Shown piece by piece: positions 9,901-17,859 of a DNA stretch of 64,000 bases (positions within the stretch are counted from its first letter, which is position 1; each line of letters opens with the position of its first letter). A program made the position numbers and the translations under genes. The stretch lies in contig OY288148.1 in the NCBI GenBank assembly GCA_958439195.1, positions 24,923-88,922 of the forward strand, written 5' to 3'. The stretch comes from an uncultured Paracoccaceae bacterium (lineage in GTDB: Bacteria; Pseudomonadota; Alphaproteobacteria; Rhodobacterales; Rhodobacteraceae). The notes under the pieces are model-generated. The model was not told where the DNA came from. It ran no database searches and saw nothing but the letters and a program-made list of their open reading frames with translations.

Positions 9901-9917
9901 GCAAGACGGGTGCTCAT
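6897..9917 (-). CDS. soxA: Sarcosine oxidase alpha subunit
   Basis: A 1006-aa subunit. The N-terminus carries a 2Fe-2S-ferredoxin-like fold region (FSFNGKRMKGFAGDTLAAAL), followed by an NAD-binding Rossmann segment (VVGGGIAGLQAALMAGRAGA) and a C-terminal aminomethyltransferase-like half that passes the methyl-derived one-carbon unit to tetrahydrofolate. The start at 9917 makes an ATGA overlap with the soxD stop and has GAAGGG upstream, so it is preferred to the upstream 9932 start. Known reaction: sarcosine + O2 gives glycine, H2O2 and formaldehyde or 5,10-methylene-THF. It also fits the creatinase further downstream in the window, which makes sarcosine. Confidence 0.95.
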   Translation of the reverse strand: MSTRLAKGGRLIDRSAALEFSFNGKRMKGFAGDTLAAALLANDQMLVGRSFKYHRPRGIVAAGPEEPNALVNLGSGGRLEPNQRTTLTELFDGLEATSQNHWPSLEFDVGVLNNTAARFLPAGFYYKTFIHPRPFWKHVFEPIIRQSAGLGKAPKDRDADRYEQAYAFCDLLVVGGGIAGLQAALMAGRAGARVLLLEQTAHWGGRAPVDGDVIDGKPAGAWVEEAVAALEGMENVTLRARCMAAGVYDHGYVLADEKVADHTPGDGRPKHRLWRIRAGKILTATGAIERPLSFAGNDIPGVMLAASVRDYVVNWAVSPGDRTVVVTNNDDGYRTAIALREAGLAVPAIVDARSAPSGALIDKARALGLRIEAGRGIAKVKGGKRVTSVAICLQAGEGAVIEEIACDAVAMSGGWSPVVHLWSHCGGKLTWDAAQAHFRPDPARPPLNHDGGAMVYAAGAANGAMTAATALPDAVAQAEAALAAMGMKAKRGKAAAGAVAEAVVEGPMEPVWIMPQGASIDLKSKMWLDYQNDVKVSDVQLAAREGYESVEHTKRYTTLGMATDQGKLSNINGLAVLAGALNAEIPQVGTTTFRPPYVPVTLGALAGEARDEIFQPLRRTPMHEWHEKNGAYFEPVGLWRRPYCFPRAGETHEQAVHREVLNTRNALGLLDASTLGKIIVKGPDAGKFLDMLYTGVMSSLPIGKCRYGLMCNEQGFLSDDGVVARIDEETWLCHTTSGGADRIHGWMEDWLQCEWWDWQVYTANVTEQYAQVAVVGPNARKVLEKLGGMDVSKEALPFMTWADGRLGGFACRVYRISFSGELSYEIAVPASHGAAFWAALHEAGAEFGAMAYGTEALHIMRAEKGFIMTGDETDGTVIPQDLGLDWAISKKKADYLGKRGQARNFLASTERWKLVGFETLDGSVIPDGAYIVAAGVNANGQGNTQGRVTSTYYSPTLKKGIAMGLLHRGPERMGEVVEFNTVKGGTVKARVVDAVFFDKDGEKQNV

Positions 9918-10243
9918 TTGTAACCCTTCCACTCCGGCCTGCGGGCCTTGATCTTTTCGATGATATTGGCAGGCGGCTCACCCACCTGTGCGGGATAGGT
10001 GCCGAACACCTCCAGCGTGGCGGTGCAGCGCGCCGCCAGAAACCACTTGCCACAGCCATAGGCATGCCGCCACCGCTCGAAATGCACCCCCTTGGGGTTC
10101 TTGCGGGCAAACATATAGGCCTCGAACTCCTCATCGGTGGACCCAGGTCCAAACCGCTTCAGATGCGCCTCATAGCCAGGCGACAATTCGGTTTCTTCGG
10201 CAGCAACGCCGCAATAGGGGCAGGTCAGGGTCAGCACGGGCAA
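9914..10243 (-). CDS. soxD: Sarcosine oxidase delta subunit
   Basis: A 109-aa small subunit with the Zn-binding pattern typical of SoxD: CPYCG near the N-terminus (Cys8, Cys11), plus His and Cys in RHAYGCGKWF. It lies between the small Pro/Ala-rich gene and soxA, and its stop overlaps the soxA start (ATGA). Length and the end WKGYK fit the family. It has a structural role in the tetramer. Confidence 0.93.
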   Translation of the reverse strand: MPVLTLTCPYCGVAAEETELSPGYEAHLKRFGPGSTDEEFEAYMFARKNPKGVHFERWRHAYGCGKWFLAARCTATLEVFGTYPAQVGEPPANIIEKIKARRPEWKGYK

Positions 10244-10315
10244 TCTCCAGACATGCCAATGGCGGACACCGCAAGGTGCCCGCCATTGGAGGGGATCAAA
10301 AAGGATAGCGGCGTA

Positions 10316-10606
10316 TCAGGGGTTTGCAGGCGCAGGCTCTGCCGGGGCAGGTGCCGGTTCTGCAGGCGCAGGCTCTGCAGGCGCAGGTTCTGCGGGTGCC
10401 GGCGCTGCGGGTGCCGCAGGCGCAGGGGCGTTGTTTTCAATGGTGATGTTCGCATCCCCAGATCCGGACCCCGCACCCGCATCCGGCACGGATCCGCCAG
10501 TAAGGACATAGGCAACAACACCAACCGCGACGACAAGGCCGCCGACGATGAAGATAAGCGCGCCGTTGGATTTGGGCGGCGGGGCAGACATGCGGGGATC
10601 GGACAT
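10316..10606 (-). CDS. Small membrane protein with Pro/Ala/Glu repeat tail, inside sox operon
   Basis: A 96-aa protein, not recognised as a known family. It begins MSDPRMSAPPPKSNG, has one clear membrane helix (about residues 17-36, ALIFIVGGLVVAVGVVAYVL), and ends in a Pro-Ala-Glu tail made of PAPAEPAPAE-type repeats encoded by near-identical 15-18 bp DNA units. GGAG precedes the start at good spacing. The position between soxB and soxD, in the same direction and with short gaps, suggests co-transcription. The repeat tail probably lies outside the membrane and is unstructured. Repeat number may vary between strains. Function unknown. Confidence 0.7.
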   Translation of the reverse strand: MSDPRMSAPPPKSNGALIFIVGGLVVAVGVVAYVLTGGSVPDAGAGSGSGDANITIENNAPAPAAPAAPAPAEPAPAEPAPAEPAPAPAEPAPANP

Positions 10607-10688
10607 GGGACAGTCTCCAGATAGGCCGTGTTCACCAGCCCAACGCAGTCCCCCGCCCCCCGGTTCCCGATAACGCGCAAACAGCCCA

Positions 10689-11936
10689 TCAATGCGCCAC
10701 CCCGGCAGCCACCGACTCGTCGATGAACCGCCCTTCCTTGAACCGCCACATGTCGAATTCCGCCGCCAGCGGCCCCGGCTCGCCCTTGGCCATCAACTCC
10801 GCCATCGCCCAGCCAGACCCCGGAATGGCCTTGAACCCGCCCGTCCCCCAACCGCAATTGATGAAGCAATTCCCCAAGGGCGTCTTGGAAATGATAGGCG
10901 ACCGATCCCCCGTCATATCCACGATCCCGCCCCATTGCCGCAGCATCTTCAGGCGGGAAATAATCGGGAAGGTCTCGATCAACGCCCGCAACGTTTCCTC
11001 GATGTGATGGAAACTGCCACGCTGGGTATAGTTGTTGAACCCATCCGTCCCGCCGCCAATCACCATCTCGCCCTTGTCGGATTGGCTCATGTAACCATGC
11101 ACGGTGTTGGCCATCACCACGATGTCCATACAGGGCTTGATCGGCTCCGACACCAGCGCCTGCAAGGCCACCGCCTCCACCGGCAGGCGGAACCCGGCCA
11201 TCTCGGCCACCTGCCCCGAATGCCCCGCCACCACGATGCCCAGCTTCTTGGTCCCGATATAGCCCTTGGTCGTCTCTACCCCGACAACCTTGCCGCCCTC
11301 GGACCGGACCCCCGTCACCTCACATTGCTGGATGATGTCCATCCCCATGTCGGAACAGGCCCGCGCATAGCCCCAGGCCACCGCATCATGCCGCCCCGTG
11401 CCACCCCGCGCCTGCCACAGCGCCCCCAGCACCGGATAACGCGGCCCGTCGATGTTCAGGATCGGGCACAGCTCTTTCACCCGCTGCGGTGTGATGAACT
11501 CTGTCTGCACGCCCTGCAACGCATTGGCATGGGCCGTGCGCAAATAGCCCCGCACCTCATGATGCGTCTGCGCCAGCATCATCACCCCGCGCGGCGAAAA
11601 CATCACGTTGTAATTCAGATCCTGGCTCAGCGTTTCATAAAGCGAACGGGACTTTTCATAGATCGCCGCCGAGGAATCCTGCAGATAGTTCGACCGGATA
11701 ATGGTCGTATTCCGGCCCGTATTCCCGCCACCCAGCCAGCCCTTTTCAAGGATCGCCACATTGGTGATGCCGTAATTCTTGCCCAGGTAATAGGCCGTGG
11801 CCAACCCATGCCCCCCGGCCCCCACGATGATCGCATCATAGGCCGCCTTGGGCGCCGGGCTTTTCCAGGCCCGCTCCCACCCGGTATGGTGACGCAGCGC
11901 CTCGCGGGCAATCGCAAAGACCGAATAGCGTTTCAT
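10689..11936 (-). CDS. soxB: Sarcosine oxidase beta subunit
   Basis: A 415-aa flavoprotein subunit that binds FAD and covalent FMN and holds the sarcosine oxidation site. It has the dinucleotide-binding GAGGHGLATAYYLGK motif near residue 40 and the DAO-type C-terminal NCGWGTGGFKAIPGSG. The ATG at 11936 begins MKRYSVFAIAREAL, as in orthologues; an in-frame GTG two codons earlier is the alternative. It is the first gene of the leftward sox operon, with an operator-like repeat region upstream at 12032-12063. Confidence 0.95.
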   Translation of the reverse strand: MKRYSVFAIAREALRHHTGWERAWKSPAPKAAYDAIIVGAGGHGLATAYYLGKNYGITNVAILEKGWLGGGNTGRNTTIIRSNYLQDSSAAIYEKSRSLYETLSQDLNYNVMFSPRGVMMLAQTHHEVRGYLRTAHANALQGVQTEFITPQRVKELCPILNIDGPRYPVLGALWQARGGTGRHDAVAWGYARACSDMGMDIIQQCEVTGVRSEGGKVVGVETTKGYIGTKKLGIVVAGHSGQVAEMAGFRLPVEAVALQALVSEPIKPCMDIVVMANTVHGYMSQSDKGEMVIGGGTDGFNNYTQRGSFHHIEETLRALIETFPIISRLKMLRQWGGIVDMTGDRSPIISKTPLGNCFINCGWGTGGFKAIPGSGWAMAELMAKGEPGPLAAEFDMWRFKEGRFIDESVAAGVAH

Positions 11937-12031
11937 GGCCACATCCCCGTGCTGCGCAGCAATCCTGTTGCTGCCCTTGTCTTACGGCGCGCAGATAATC
12001 CCCCGCCGCCATGCGGCACAATCGGGAAATT

Positions 12032-12063
12032 TGCGACACACCTCCCCTGCGACAGCGTCGCAG
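12032..12063. promoter_or_regulatory. Candidate operator upstream of soxB
   Basis: TGCGACA occurs twice with 16-base spacing (12032-12038, 12048-12054). The second copy is part of a palindrome CTGCGAC-AGC-GTCGCAG (12047-12063). It lies about 100 bases upstream of soxB and a similar distance upstream of ccmI, so it could serve either gene. Direct plus inverted repeats of this sort suit an AraC-type activator; GlxA-type regulators control sarcosine genes in other bacteria. Assignment is inference. Confidence 0.4.
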
Positions 12064-12150
12064 CCGTCACTTTCGCGTTTGCGCCTTCCGAAATCAGCCC
12101 CGAATGGTTACATCCCGCCCAGCAGCGCAACACAGGACGGACCAACACGC

Positions 12151-13392
12151 ATGGAGATGATCGCCTTCTGGATCGCCGCAGGCGGCATGGGCCTCGCCAT
12201 CCTCGCGCTGTTCGTGCTTGCGCTGATCCGCGCGCGGGCGGAAATCGCCTCTGCCTCGGAATACGACCTCAAGGTCTACCGCGACCAACTGGCCGAAATT
12301 GACCGCGACCTGGCCCGCGGCACCCTGCCCGCAGATGAGGCCGACCGCCAGCGCACCGAAGTGTCCCGCCGTTTGCTGGAGGCTGACCGCGCCCGCACCG
12401 CCGGCGACACCACCGCCAGCACGCGCGGCATCGCCATCGCCACCACCCTGATCCTTGCCCTGATCGGCAGCAGCTACTTGCTCTACACCCGGCTCGGCGC
12501 GCCCGGCTATCCCGACCTGCCCCTCGCCGCCCGCCTTGCCATGTCGGATGAGTTGCGCGCCAACCGCCCCCCGCAGGCGGAAATGGAGGCTCAGGCCACC
12601 ACCACCCGCCCCACCCCGGCCCAACCCGACGCCGATTTCGCGCAACTGATGGATCAGCTTCGCGCCGCCGTGGCCGAACGCCCCGATGACCAGCGTGGCC
12701 TTGAACTCCTTGCCGCGAATGAGGCCCGCCTTGGCAACCTGCCCGCCGCCCGCGCAGCGCAAGAACAACTGATCCGGCTCAAAGGCGACCAAGCCACCGC
12801 CGCCGATCACGCCGCACTGGCAGAGTTGATGATCATGGCCGCAGGCGGCCTTGTGTCAGCCGAGGCCGAGGCCGAACTGACCCAAGCCCTGACCCTTGAT
12901 GCCACCAACGGCACCGCCCGCTACTACTATGGCCTGATGGCCGCGCAGGTGGGCCGCTTTGACCGCACCTTCGGCCTTTGGGAACCGCTCCTGCGCGACA
13001 GCCCACCAGATGCGCCCTGGATCGCCCCGATCCGCGCCCAGATCGCCGATGTCGCCGCCCGCGCGGGCATCAGCTACACCCTGCCCCCCGATCCCACCCT
13101 GTCCGGCCCCGATGCCGACGCCCTCACCGCCGCGGGCGAAATGTCGGAACAGGATCGTCAGGCAATGGTCGAAGGTATGGTCGCCCAGCTTGGCACCCGC
13201 CTCGCAACCGAAGGCGGCAGCGTCGAGGAATGGGCGCGCCTCATCTCGTCCCTCGCCGTGCTGAACCGCATGGACGAGGCACAGGAAATTTATGCCGAGG
13301 CGCTGGAGAAATTCAACGGCTCCCCCTCGCAGCAAAGTTTCCTGCGCGAAGCCGCCCTGAACGCCGGGCTTGATCTGGATCTGGCCCCATGA
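12151..13392 (+). CDS. ccmI: Cytochrome c biogenesis protein CcmI
   Basis: A 413-aa protein of the Ccm (System I) machinery, which presents apocytochrome c to the haem ligation complex. It has an N-terminal membrane segment, a cytoplasmic loop with the family motif YRDQLAEIDRDLARGTL (about residues 42-58), a second membrane helix (ATTLILALIGSSYLLYT), and a periplasmic TPR-like domain (about 160-400). The start at 12151 is preferred to an in-frame start at 11935, which would run through the divergent promoter region. The stop overlaps the ruvX start (ATGA). Confidence 0.9.
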   Translation: MEMIAFWIAAGGMGLAILALFVLALIRARAEIASASEYDLKVYRDQLAEIDRDLARGTLPADEADRQRTEVSRRLLEADRARTAGDTTASTRGIAIATTLILALIGSSYLLYTRLGAPGYPDLPLAARLAMSDELRANRPPQAEMEAQATTTRPTPAQPDADFAQLMDQLRAAVAERPDDQRGLELLAANEARLGNLPAARAAQEQLIRLKGDQATAADHAALAELMIMAAGGLVSAEAEAELTQALTLDATNGTARYYYGLMAAQVGRFDRTFGLWEPLLRDSPPDAPWIAPIRAQIADVAARAGISYTLPPDPTLSGPDADALTAAGEMSEQDRQAMVEGMVAQLGTRLATEGGSVEEWARLISSLAVLNRMDEAQEIYAEALEKFNGSPSQQSFLREAALNAGLDLDLAP

Positions 13393-13871
13393 TCTGCGAC
13401 AGTTTTGAGGTTTTCGCCGCCACCCTTCCCCCCAACCGCGCCATCGCGGGCCTCGATTTCGGCGACAAGACCATCGGCATCGCCATTTCCGACCTGCGCC
13501 GCATGGTGGCAACGCCCGTGGAAACCCTGCGCCGGGTAAAATTCACCGAAGACGCCACCCGCCTGCTGGCGCTTCTCGCCACACGCGGCGCACATGGCAT
13601 CATCCTCGGCCTGCCCCTGAATATGGACGGCTCCATCGGCCCGCGTGTGCAGGCGACCCAGGCCTTCGCCCGCAACCTGGCCCGGATGACCGACCTGCCC
13701 ATCACCTATTGGGATGAACGCCTGTCCACCGTTGCGGCAGAAAGGGCACTGCTAGAGGCGGATACGTCACGAAAGCGTCGGAAAGAGGTGATCGACGCCG
13801 TCGCCGCAGGCTATATCTTGCAAGGTGCCCTGGATCGCATGGGCCATATGGGAAACGGGGTGCAGGCGTGA
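13389..13871 (+). CDS. ruvX: Putative pre-16S rRNA nuclease / Holliday junction resolvase-like YqgF
   Basis: A 160-aa RNase H-fold protein with the expected acidic motifs: GLDFGDKTIGIAISD at the N-terminus, LGLPLNMDGS in the middle, and YWDERLSTVAAE followed by a late Asp (KEVIDAVAAGYIL). YqgF/RuvX is known for 16S rRNA 5' maturation and resolvase-like activity. It is translationally coupled with ccmI upstream (ATGA) and the DUF1289 gene downstream (GTGA). Confidence 0.92.
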   Translation: MICDSFEVFAATLPPNRAIAGLDFGDKTIGIAISDLRRMVATPVETLRRVKFTEDATRLLALLATRGAHGIILGLPLNMDGSIGPRVQATQAFARNLARMTDLPITYWDERLSTVAAERALLEADTSRKRRKEVIDAVAAGYILQGALDRMGHMGNGVQA

Positions 13872-14098
13872 AGGATGATGTCTGGCAGCGGGACGAGGTG
13901 CAATCGCCCTGCGTCAAACTCTGCACGATCCACCCGGCAGAACGCATCTGTGTCGGCTGCTTCCGCACGATCGACGAAATCTCCTCTTGGTCGCGCCTGA
14001 CGCATGCGGCGCGCAGCGCCATCATGGCCGACCTTCCCGAACGCGCCCCCCGCCTCGCCAAACGCCGCGGCGGCCGCATGGGCCGGTTACAGGACTGA
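13868..14098 (+). CDS. DUF1289 family small Cys-rich protein
   Basis: A 76-aa protein with the DUF1289 pattern SPCVKLCTIHP...ICVGCFRTIDEI. Its four cysteines are spaced as a probable metal or Fe-S site, and a basic tail (AKRRGGRMGRL) follows. A GTG start overlaps the ruvX stop. Function is unknown in the family, which is widespread in Proteobacteria and often sits near ruvX in Rhodobacteraceae. Confidence 0.88.
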   Translation: MKDDVWQRDEVQSPCVKLCTIHPAERICVGCFRTIDEISSWSRLTHAARSAIMADLPERAPRLAKRRGGRMGRLQD

Positions 14099-14182
14099 TG
14101 GGCCGCCGCTGGGGGACGTCAACCGCCTGCCCACTTTGGCCCGGCACGTTGAACGGTGTGCCTGCGGCAACGTTGCAAAGAT

Positions 14183-14204
14183 GGGTATTTTTGCCAAGAT
14201 GAAT
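14183..14204 (-). repeat. Dispersed intergenic element, copy 1
   Basis: On the minus strand the core reads TCATCTTGGCAAAAATACCC, identical over 20 bases to the copy at 53899-53920. It forms an inverted pair with copy 2 about 60 bases away. Confidence 0.75.
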
Positions 14205-14261
14205 GGGCATCCGTCGCGCCCCATCTTGCCGCGACGCGCCAAAGCACTCTGCCGCGCCACG

Positions 14262-14283
14262 TTTCATCTTGGTCCAAATACCC
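14262..14283 (+). repeat. Dispersed intergenic element, copy 2
   Basis: The core reads TCATCTTGGTCCAAATACCC on the plus strand, in the opposite direction to copy 1. It lies in the same gene-free gap. Confidence 0.7.
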
Positions 14284-14314
14284 ACAAGGGGTGAATGGCG
14301 GCGCAATTGCGCCG

Positions 14315-14339
14315 ACAGAGGGGGCGATCCGCCCCCTGT
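14315..14339. terminator. Strong GC hairpin, possible terminator
   Basis: ACAG(A)GGGGGCG pairs with CGCCCCCTGT around a 3-base loop, next to a 16-bp palindrome at 14299-14314. No long T-run follows on either strand, so it could be a structural RNA element rather than a terminator. Confidence 0.4.
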
Positions 14340-14563
14340 TGACCGAGCCAAGCGCACCTGCGCGCAGGCGAGACAAAAGACATGCGTGGCCCCACTTCGG
14401 GCCACGCGCCGCAGGATCACCGCTGGTTTACGGGCGGCGCGTTAACCTTAACAATCCATGACCGTTCGCTGTGTGCATACGTCCTTCTGCACCGGCCGCT
14501 GCACCCTCCGCGGCACGGTCAAAGGCGGGAAAATCGTCGGTTTAACCCAGCGTCCGCAACAGG

Positions 14564-15340
14564 TTAGCCACCACCCCACACCCAATCCGCCACCGACGGC
14601 AGCATCGGCCTGAAATAGGCCACCATCCGCCCCGGCGCTTCGGCTTCTGCGCCCTCGGCCCAGGGGGCGACCCCGTGGATCATGTGGCGGTGCAGGATCA
14701 CCGCCTCGCCCGGCTTCCCCGGCAGTTCCACCCTTGGGCACAGGTCGAACACCTGCTTTCGGGCCGCCTGATAAGCCCCTGTGATATCGACGTTTTCCAG
14801 GTCGCCTGACTGCCCGGAAAAGGCATCGCGCAGCGCCGCGCCCATCACCCGGTGGCTGCCTTCCCAAACCACGAGCGGCGACGCCCCTGCATCTGCCCGG
14901 TTCAGCGGCAGGCCCAGGATCCAACCATGCGGTTCCCGCACCATCCGCCGCTTTTCTGGCCCGATGGGAAGCAGCCCATCCAGATGTGCCGCGTCTCGCA
15001 AAACCCTGAACCGAAATGCTTTTTCATCCTCTCTGTCATCCCTGCGGGGATAGCCGCCCCGAATGACCGACAGTTGCGCCAGATGCAAAGGAACGGACTT
15101 AAAGCCTATGTCTTTCCAAGGAAATTCCACCCCACCTATCGTCCCATCCGCGGCGTTGGGCAAGGCATCCAACCCAACAAACCATGTCCCCCCACATCGC
15201 CAGTCGGCCGCGGGGCTGGCGTCCACCACATGCCGTGCCAACGGCTCTGCCGCCGCGGACCATGCCGCAATCGCCCCTGTTTGCAGGCGATGCCACCCCC
15301 GGCCAGCCGCACCCAATGCTTCGCTCAATTCCTCAAGCAC
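14564..15340 (-). CDS. Possible phytanoyl-CoA dioxygenase-like Fe(II)/2-oxoglutarate oxygenase
   Basis: A 258-aa protein. HLDGLLP in the first half looks like the HxD iron-binding pair of the phytanoyl-CoA dioxygenase superfamily. HRHMIHGVAPW near the C-terminus could supply the distal His, and GRMVAYFRP a 2-oxoglutarate-binding Arg. These residue assignments are by eye. The substrate is unknown. The start is GTG with no clear ribosome site; a TTG four codons later is an alternative. It is monocistronic and divergent from the MFS gene. Confidence 0.6.
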   Translation of the reverse strand: MLEELSEALGAAGRGWHRLQTGAIAAWSAAAEPLARHVVDASPAADWRCGGTWFVGLDALPNAADGTIGGVEFPWKDIGFKSVPLHLAQLSVIRGGYPRRDDREDEKAFRFRVLRDAAHLDGLLPIGPEKRRMVREPHGWILGLPLNRADAGASPLVVWEGSHRVMGAALRDAFSGQSGDLENVDITGAYQAARKQVFDLCPRVELPGKPGEAVILHRHMIHGVAPWAEGAEAEAPGRMVAYFRPMLPSVADWVWGGG

Positions 15341-15469
15341 CTGTTTTCATGACCTCTTTTGGAAACTGATCTGCATTCTTCCTGCGCAATCTTACGTTGC
15401 GTCCACGGCTCTGGACCATCCATCAGAAAAGGCGTATGCGGCAACCCATTTTAAATCACAGGCCTTTTC

Positions 15470-16663
15470 ATGTCAGACCGTATCCTGCGCCCCGCCCTCA
15501 TCCTTGGGCTTTTGTCCTGCATCGGCCCCTTCGCCATCGACATGTACCTTCCCGCCCTGCCCGATATCGGCGCGGCGCTTGGCACCAGCGTGCCCGCGAT
15601 GCAAACGACGATCACCGCCTATTTCATCGCCTTCGGCCTTGCGCAACTGATCTATGGCCCTTGGGCCGACCAGGCCGGACGCAAGTCGCCGCTTTATGCA
15701 GGCATCGGGGTTTTCCTTGTGGGATCAATCATCTGCACGATGGCCCCTTCGGTGGAATGGCTGATCGCTGGCCGGTTTGTCCAGGGTCTTGGCGGGGCTG
15801 CGATGATGGTGGTGCCCCGCGCCATCATCCGCGACATGTATACAGGCCATGCGGCCACGCGGCTGATGGCGGCGGTGATGCTGGTCATCTCCGTCTCGCC
15901 CATGCTGGCACCGCTGGCGGGGGCGGGGCTGATGGCAGTCACTGGCTGGCGCGGCATCTTTGGCGCGTTGCTGGCCGCGGGTCTGGTCAGCCTAGCCGTC
16001 CTCACCTTCGCCCAGCCCGAAACCTTGCGCCCGGAAAACCGCCAGTCCTTTGATATGGCCTCCACCCTGCGCGGCACCCGCCGCCTGCTGGCGGACCGGG
16101 TCTTCATGGGGCTGACGTTTCTGGGCGGCTTTGGCATGGCCAGTTTCTTTGTCTTCATCGCCTCGGCCAGCTTTGTCTACACCGAAAGTTTCGGCCTGTC
16201 CCCAACCGGCTTTTCCATCGCCTTTGCGATCAACGCCATCGGCTTCTTCGCCGCGTCCCAGGCCGCGGGTCCGTTGGGCCTGCGCCATGGGGCAAAGCGG
16301 GTGATGGCCGTTGCCACACTGGGTTTTGCCGCCACTACGGTGGCGCTTCTGGCACTCGCACTCATAGGGCTTGCCACGCTGGTTGTCTGCGTTGCTGGCT
16401 TGTTTCTGGCCAACGCGTTCCTTGGCCTGATCATCCCCACCACGATGGTGATGGCGCTGGAGGATCATGGCGACAGTGCAGGCCTTGCCTCATCGCTGGG
16501 CGGCACGTTGCAGATGCTGGCGGGCGGGTTGATGATTGCGGCAACGGGTCCGTTTTTTGACGGCACTGTCACGCCGATGCTGGCTGCCATCGCGCTTTGC
16601 GGCGTGATGGCGCTTGTCCTGTCGCGCCTTGCCCTTGCCCGGCCTCAGCCAAGGATGGCCTGA
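15470..16663 (+). CDS. Bcr/CflA family MFS drug efflux transporter
   Basis: A 397-aa inner-membrane H+ antiporter-type pump with about 12 helices. The N-terminus PFAIDMYLPALPDI and the conserved segment between helices 2 and 3 (GPWADQAGRKSPL) are typical of the Bcr/CflA drug resistance family, which exports bicyclomycin, chloramphenicol and similar compounds. The length is normal. Its last 19 bases overlap the end of the convergent dusA. The natural substrate is not predictable. Confidence 0.85.
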   Translation: MSDRILRPALILGLLSCIGPFAIDMYLPALPDIGAALGTSVPAMQTTITAYFIAFGLAQLIYGPWADQAGRKSPLYAGIGVFLVGSIICTMAPSVEWLIAGRFVQGLGGAAMMVVPRAIIRDMYTGHAATRLMAAVMLVISVSPMLAPLAGAGLMAVTGWRGIFGALLAAGLVSLAVLTFAQPETLRPENRQSFDMASTLRGTRRLLADRVFMGLTFLGGFGMASFFVFIASASFVYTESFGLSPTGFSIAFAINAIGFFAASQAAGPLGLRHGAKRVMAVATLGFAATTVALLALALIGLATLVVCVAGLFLANAFLGLIIPTTMVMALEDHGDSAGLASSLGGTLQMLAGGLMIAATGPFFDGTVTPMLAAIALCGVMALVLSRLALARPQPRMA

Positions 16664-17667
16664 CGCTGCACCTCGGCCGCCCCCGCCACCTCGGACAGCG
16701 CCGCCTCAAGCACCTCAAGCCCCGCACCGGGGCGCGAGGCACCCTCTGACAGCACCCGCCGCCAACTGCGCGCACCGGGGCGGCCGTGGAACAGGCCAAG
16801 CATATGCCGGGTGATCTGGTGCAACCGCCCGCCTTGGGCCAAATGCGACGCGATATAGGGGCGCATCGCCCCCACCACGGCCTCCGCATCCCGCCCCGGC
16901 CCATCGCCCCACAGCGCATCAGCCCCGATCAGAACCGCCCCCGGATCGTGATAGGCCGCGCGCCCGATCATCACCCCGTCCAGCCCCGCCGACAGAAGCA
17001 CACGCGCCTGATCCAACGTGGAGATCCCGCCATTGATGCAGATCGTCAGATGCGGAAACTGCGCCTTCATCTGTTGAACCAATGCATAATCAAGCGGCGG
17101 TATCTCACGGTTTTCCTTGGGAGAAAGCCCCTTGAGCCACGCCTTGCGCGCATGAATCACGAAATGCTGCACACCCGCCGCGGACACCCGCTCCAGAAAA
17201 TCGGGCAGCACCTCTTCGGGCCGCTGGTCATCCACCCCGATGCGGCACTTCACCGTCACCGGAACCGGGCTTGCCTCCAGCATCGCGGCCACACAATCAG
17301 CCACCAGCGCGGGCCGCTCCATCAGCACAGCGCCAAAGCATCCCGATTGCACACGGTCCGACGGACAACCGACATTCAGGTTGATCTCATCATAGCCATA
17401 GGGTGCCGCCAGCCGCACCGCCGCCCGCAACTCTGCCGGGTCCGACCCACCCAGTTGCAACGCCACCGGATGTTCCGCCCGATCAAAGCCCAACAACCGA
17501 TCCCGGTCCCCATGCACCACGGCGGGCGCGGTGACCATTTCGGTATACAGCATCGCCCGCCGCGTCATCAGTCGGTGGAAGTATCGGCAATGCCGATCCG
17601 TCCAGTCCATCATCGGGGCGACAGACAGGCGATGCGCTGCGGGTTCTGCGGTATCGAAGGTCATCAT
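16645..17667 (-). CDS. dusA: tRNA-dihydrouridine synthase A
   Basis: A 340-aa FMN enzyme that reduces U20/U20a in the tRNA D-loop. It has SVAPMMDWTDRHCRYFHRL at the N-terminus, the catalytic Cys motif NVGCPSDRVQSGCFGAVLM, VKCRIGVDD and FVIHARKAWLKGLSPKENR, all typical of DusA, and the FMN phosphate site CINGGIS...GVMIGRAAY. The start could be 17667 or the next codon. It converges on, and slightly overlaps, the MFS gene. Confidence 0.95.
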   Translation of the reverse strand: MMTFDTAEPAAHRLSVAPMMDWTDRHCRYFHRLMTRRAMLYTEMVTAPAVVHGDRDRLLGFDRAEHPVALQLGGSDPAELRAAVRLAAPYGYDEINLNVGCPSDRVQSGCFGAVLMERPALVADCVAAMLEASPVPVTVKCRIGVDDQRPEEVLPDFLERVSAAGVQHFVIHARKAWLKGLSPKENREIPPLDYALVQQMKAQFPHLTICINGGISTLDQARVLLSAGLDGVMIGRAAYHDPGAVLIGADALWGDGPGRDAEAVVGAMRPYIASHLAQGGRLHQITRHMLGLFHGRPGARSWRRVLSEGASRPGAGLEVLEAALSEVAGAAEVQRQAILG

Positions 17668-17859
17668 CCACGGCCCGGTTCAATGGCGGCTTGCGCTTCC
17701 GATAGGGCTGCAATGCCCGTTTGTCCATGCCAGCGGCGCAAGGATCGCCCTTCCCATAGGGAATCCGCACAGTATCCCCGTCTTTCCCCCTAGACGGAAG
17801 GCTTTCGGGATGATCTGCGCCCGCACAGGCCGGCACCCCCCGAACAGGTTCACCCCGGA

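Larger units (their letters stand above)
14099..14563. other. Gene-poor region rich in inverted repeats
   Basis: A stretch of 465 bases without a convincing coding frame. It holds two inverted copies of the dispersed intergenic element (14183-14204 and 14262-14283), a perfect 16-bp palindrome CGGCGCAATTGCGCCG (14299-14314), a strong hairpin at 14315-14339, and the AT-richer segment GTTAACCTTAAC near 14443. It could carry a terminator for the ccmI unit and a small RNA, but no promoter was identified with confidence. Confidence 0.55.
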
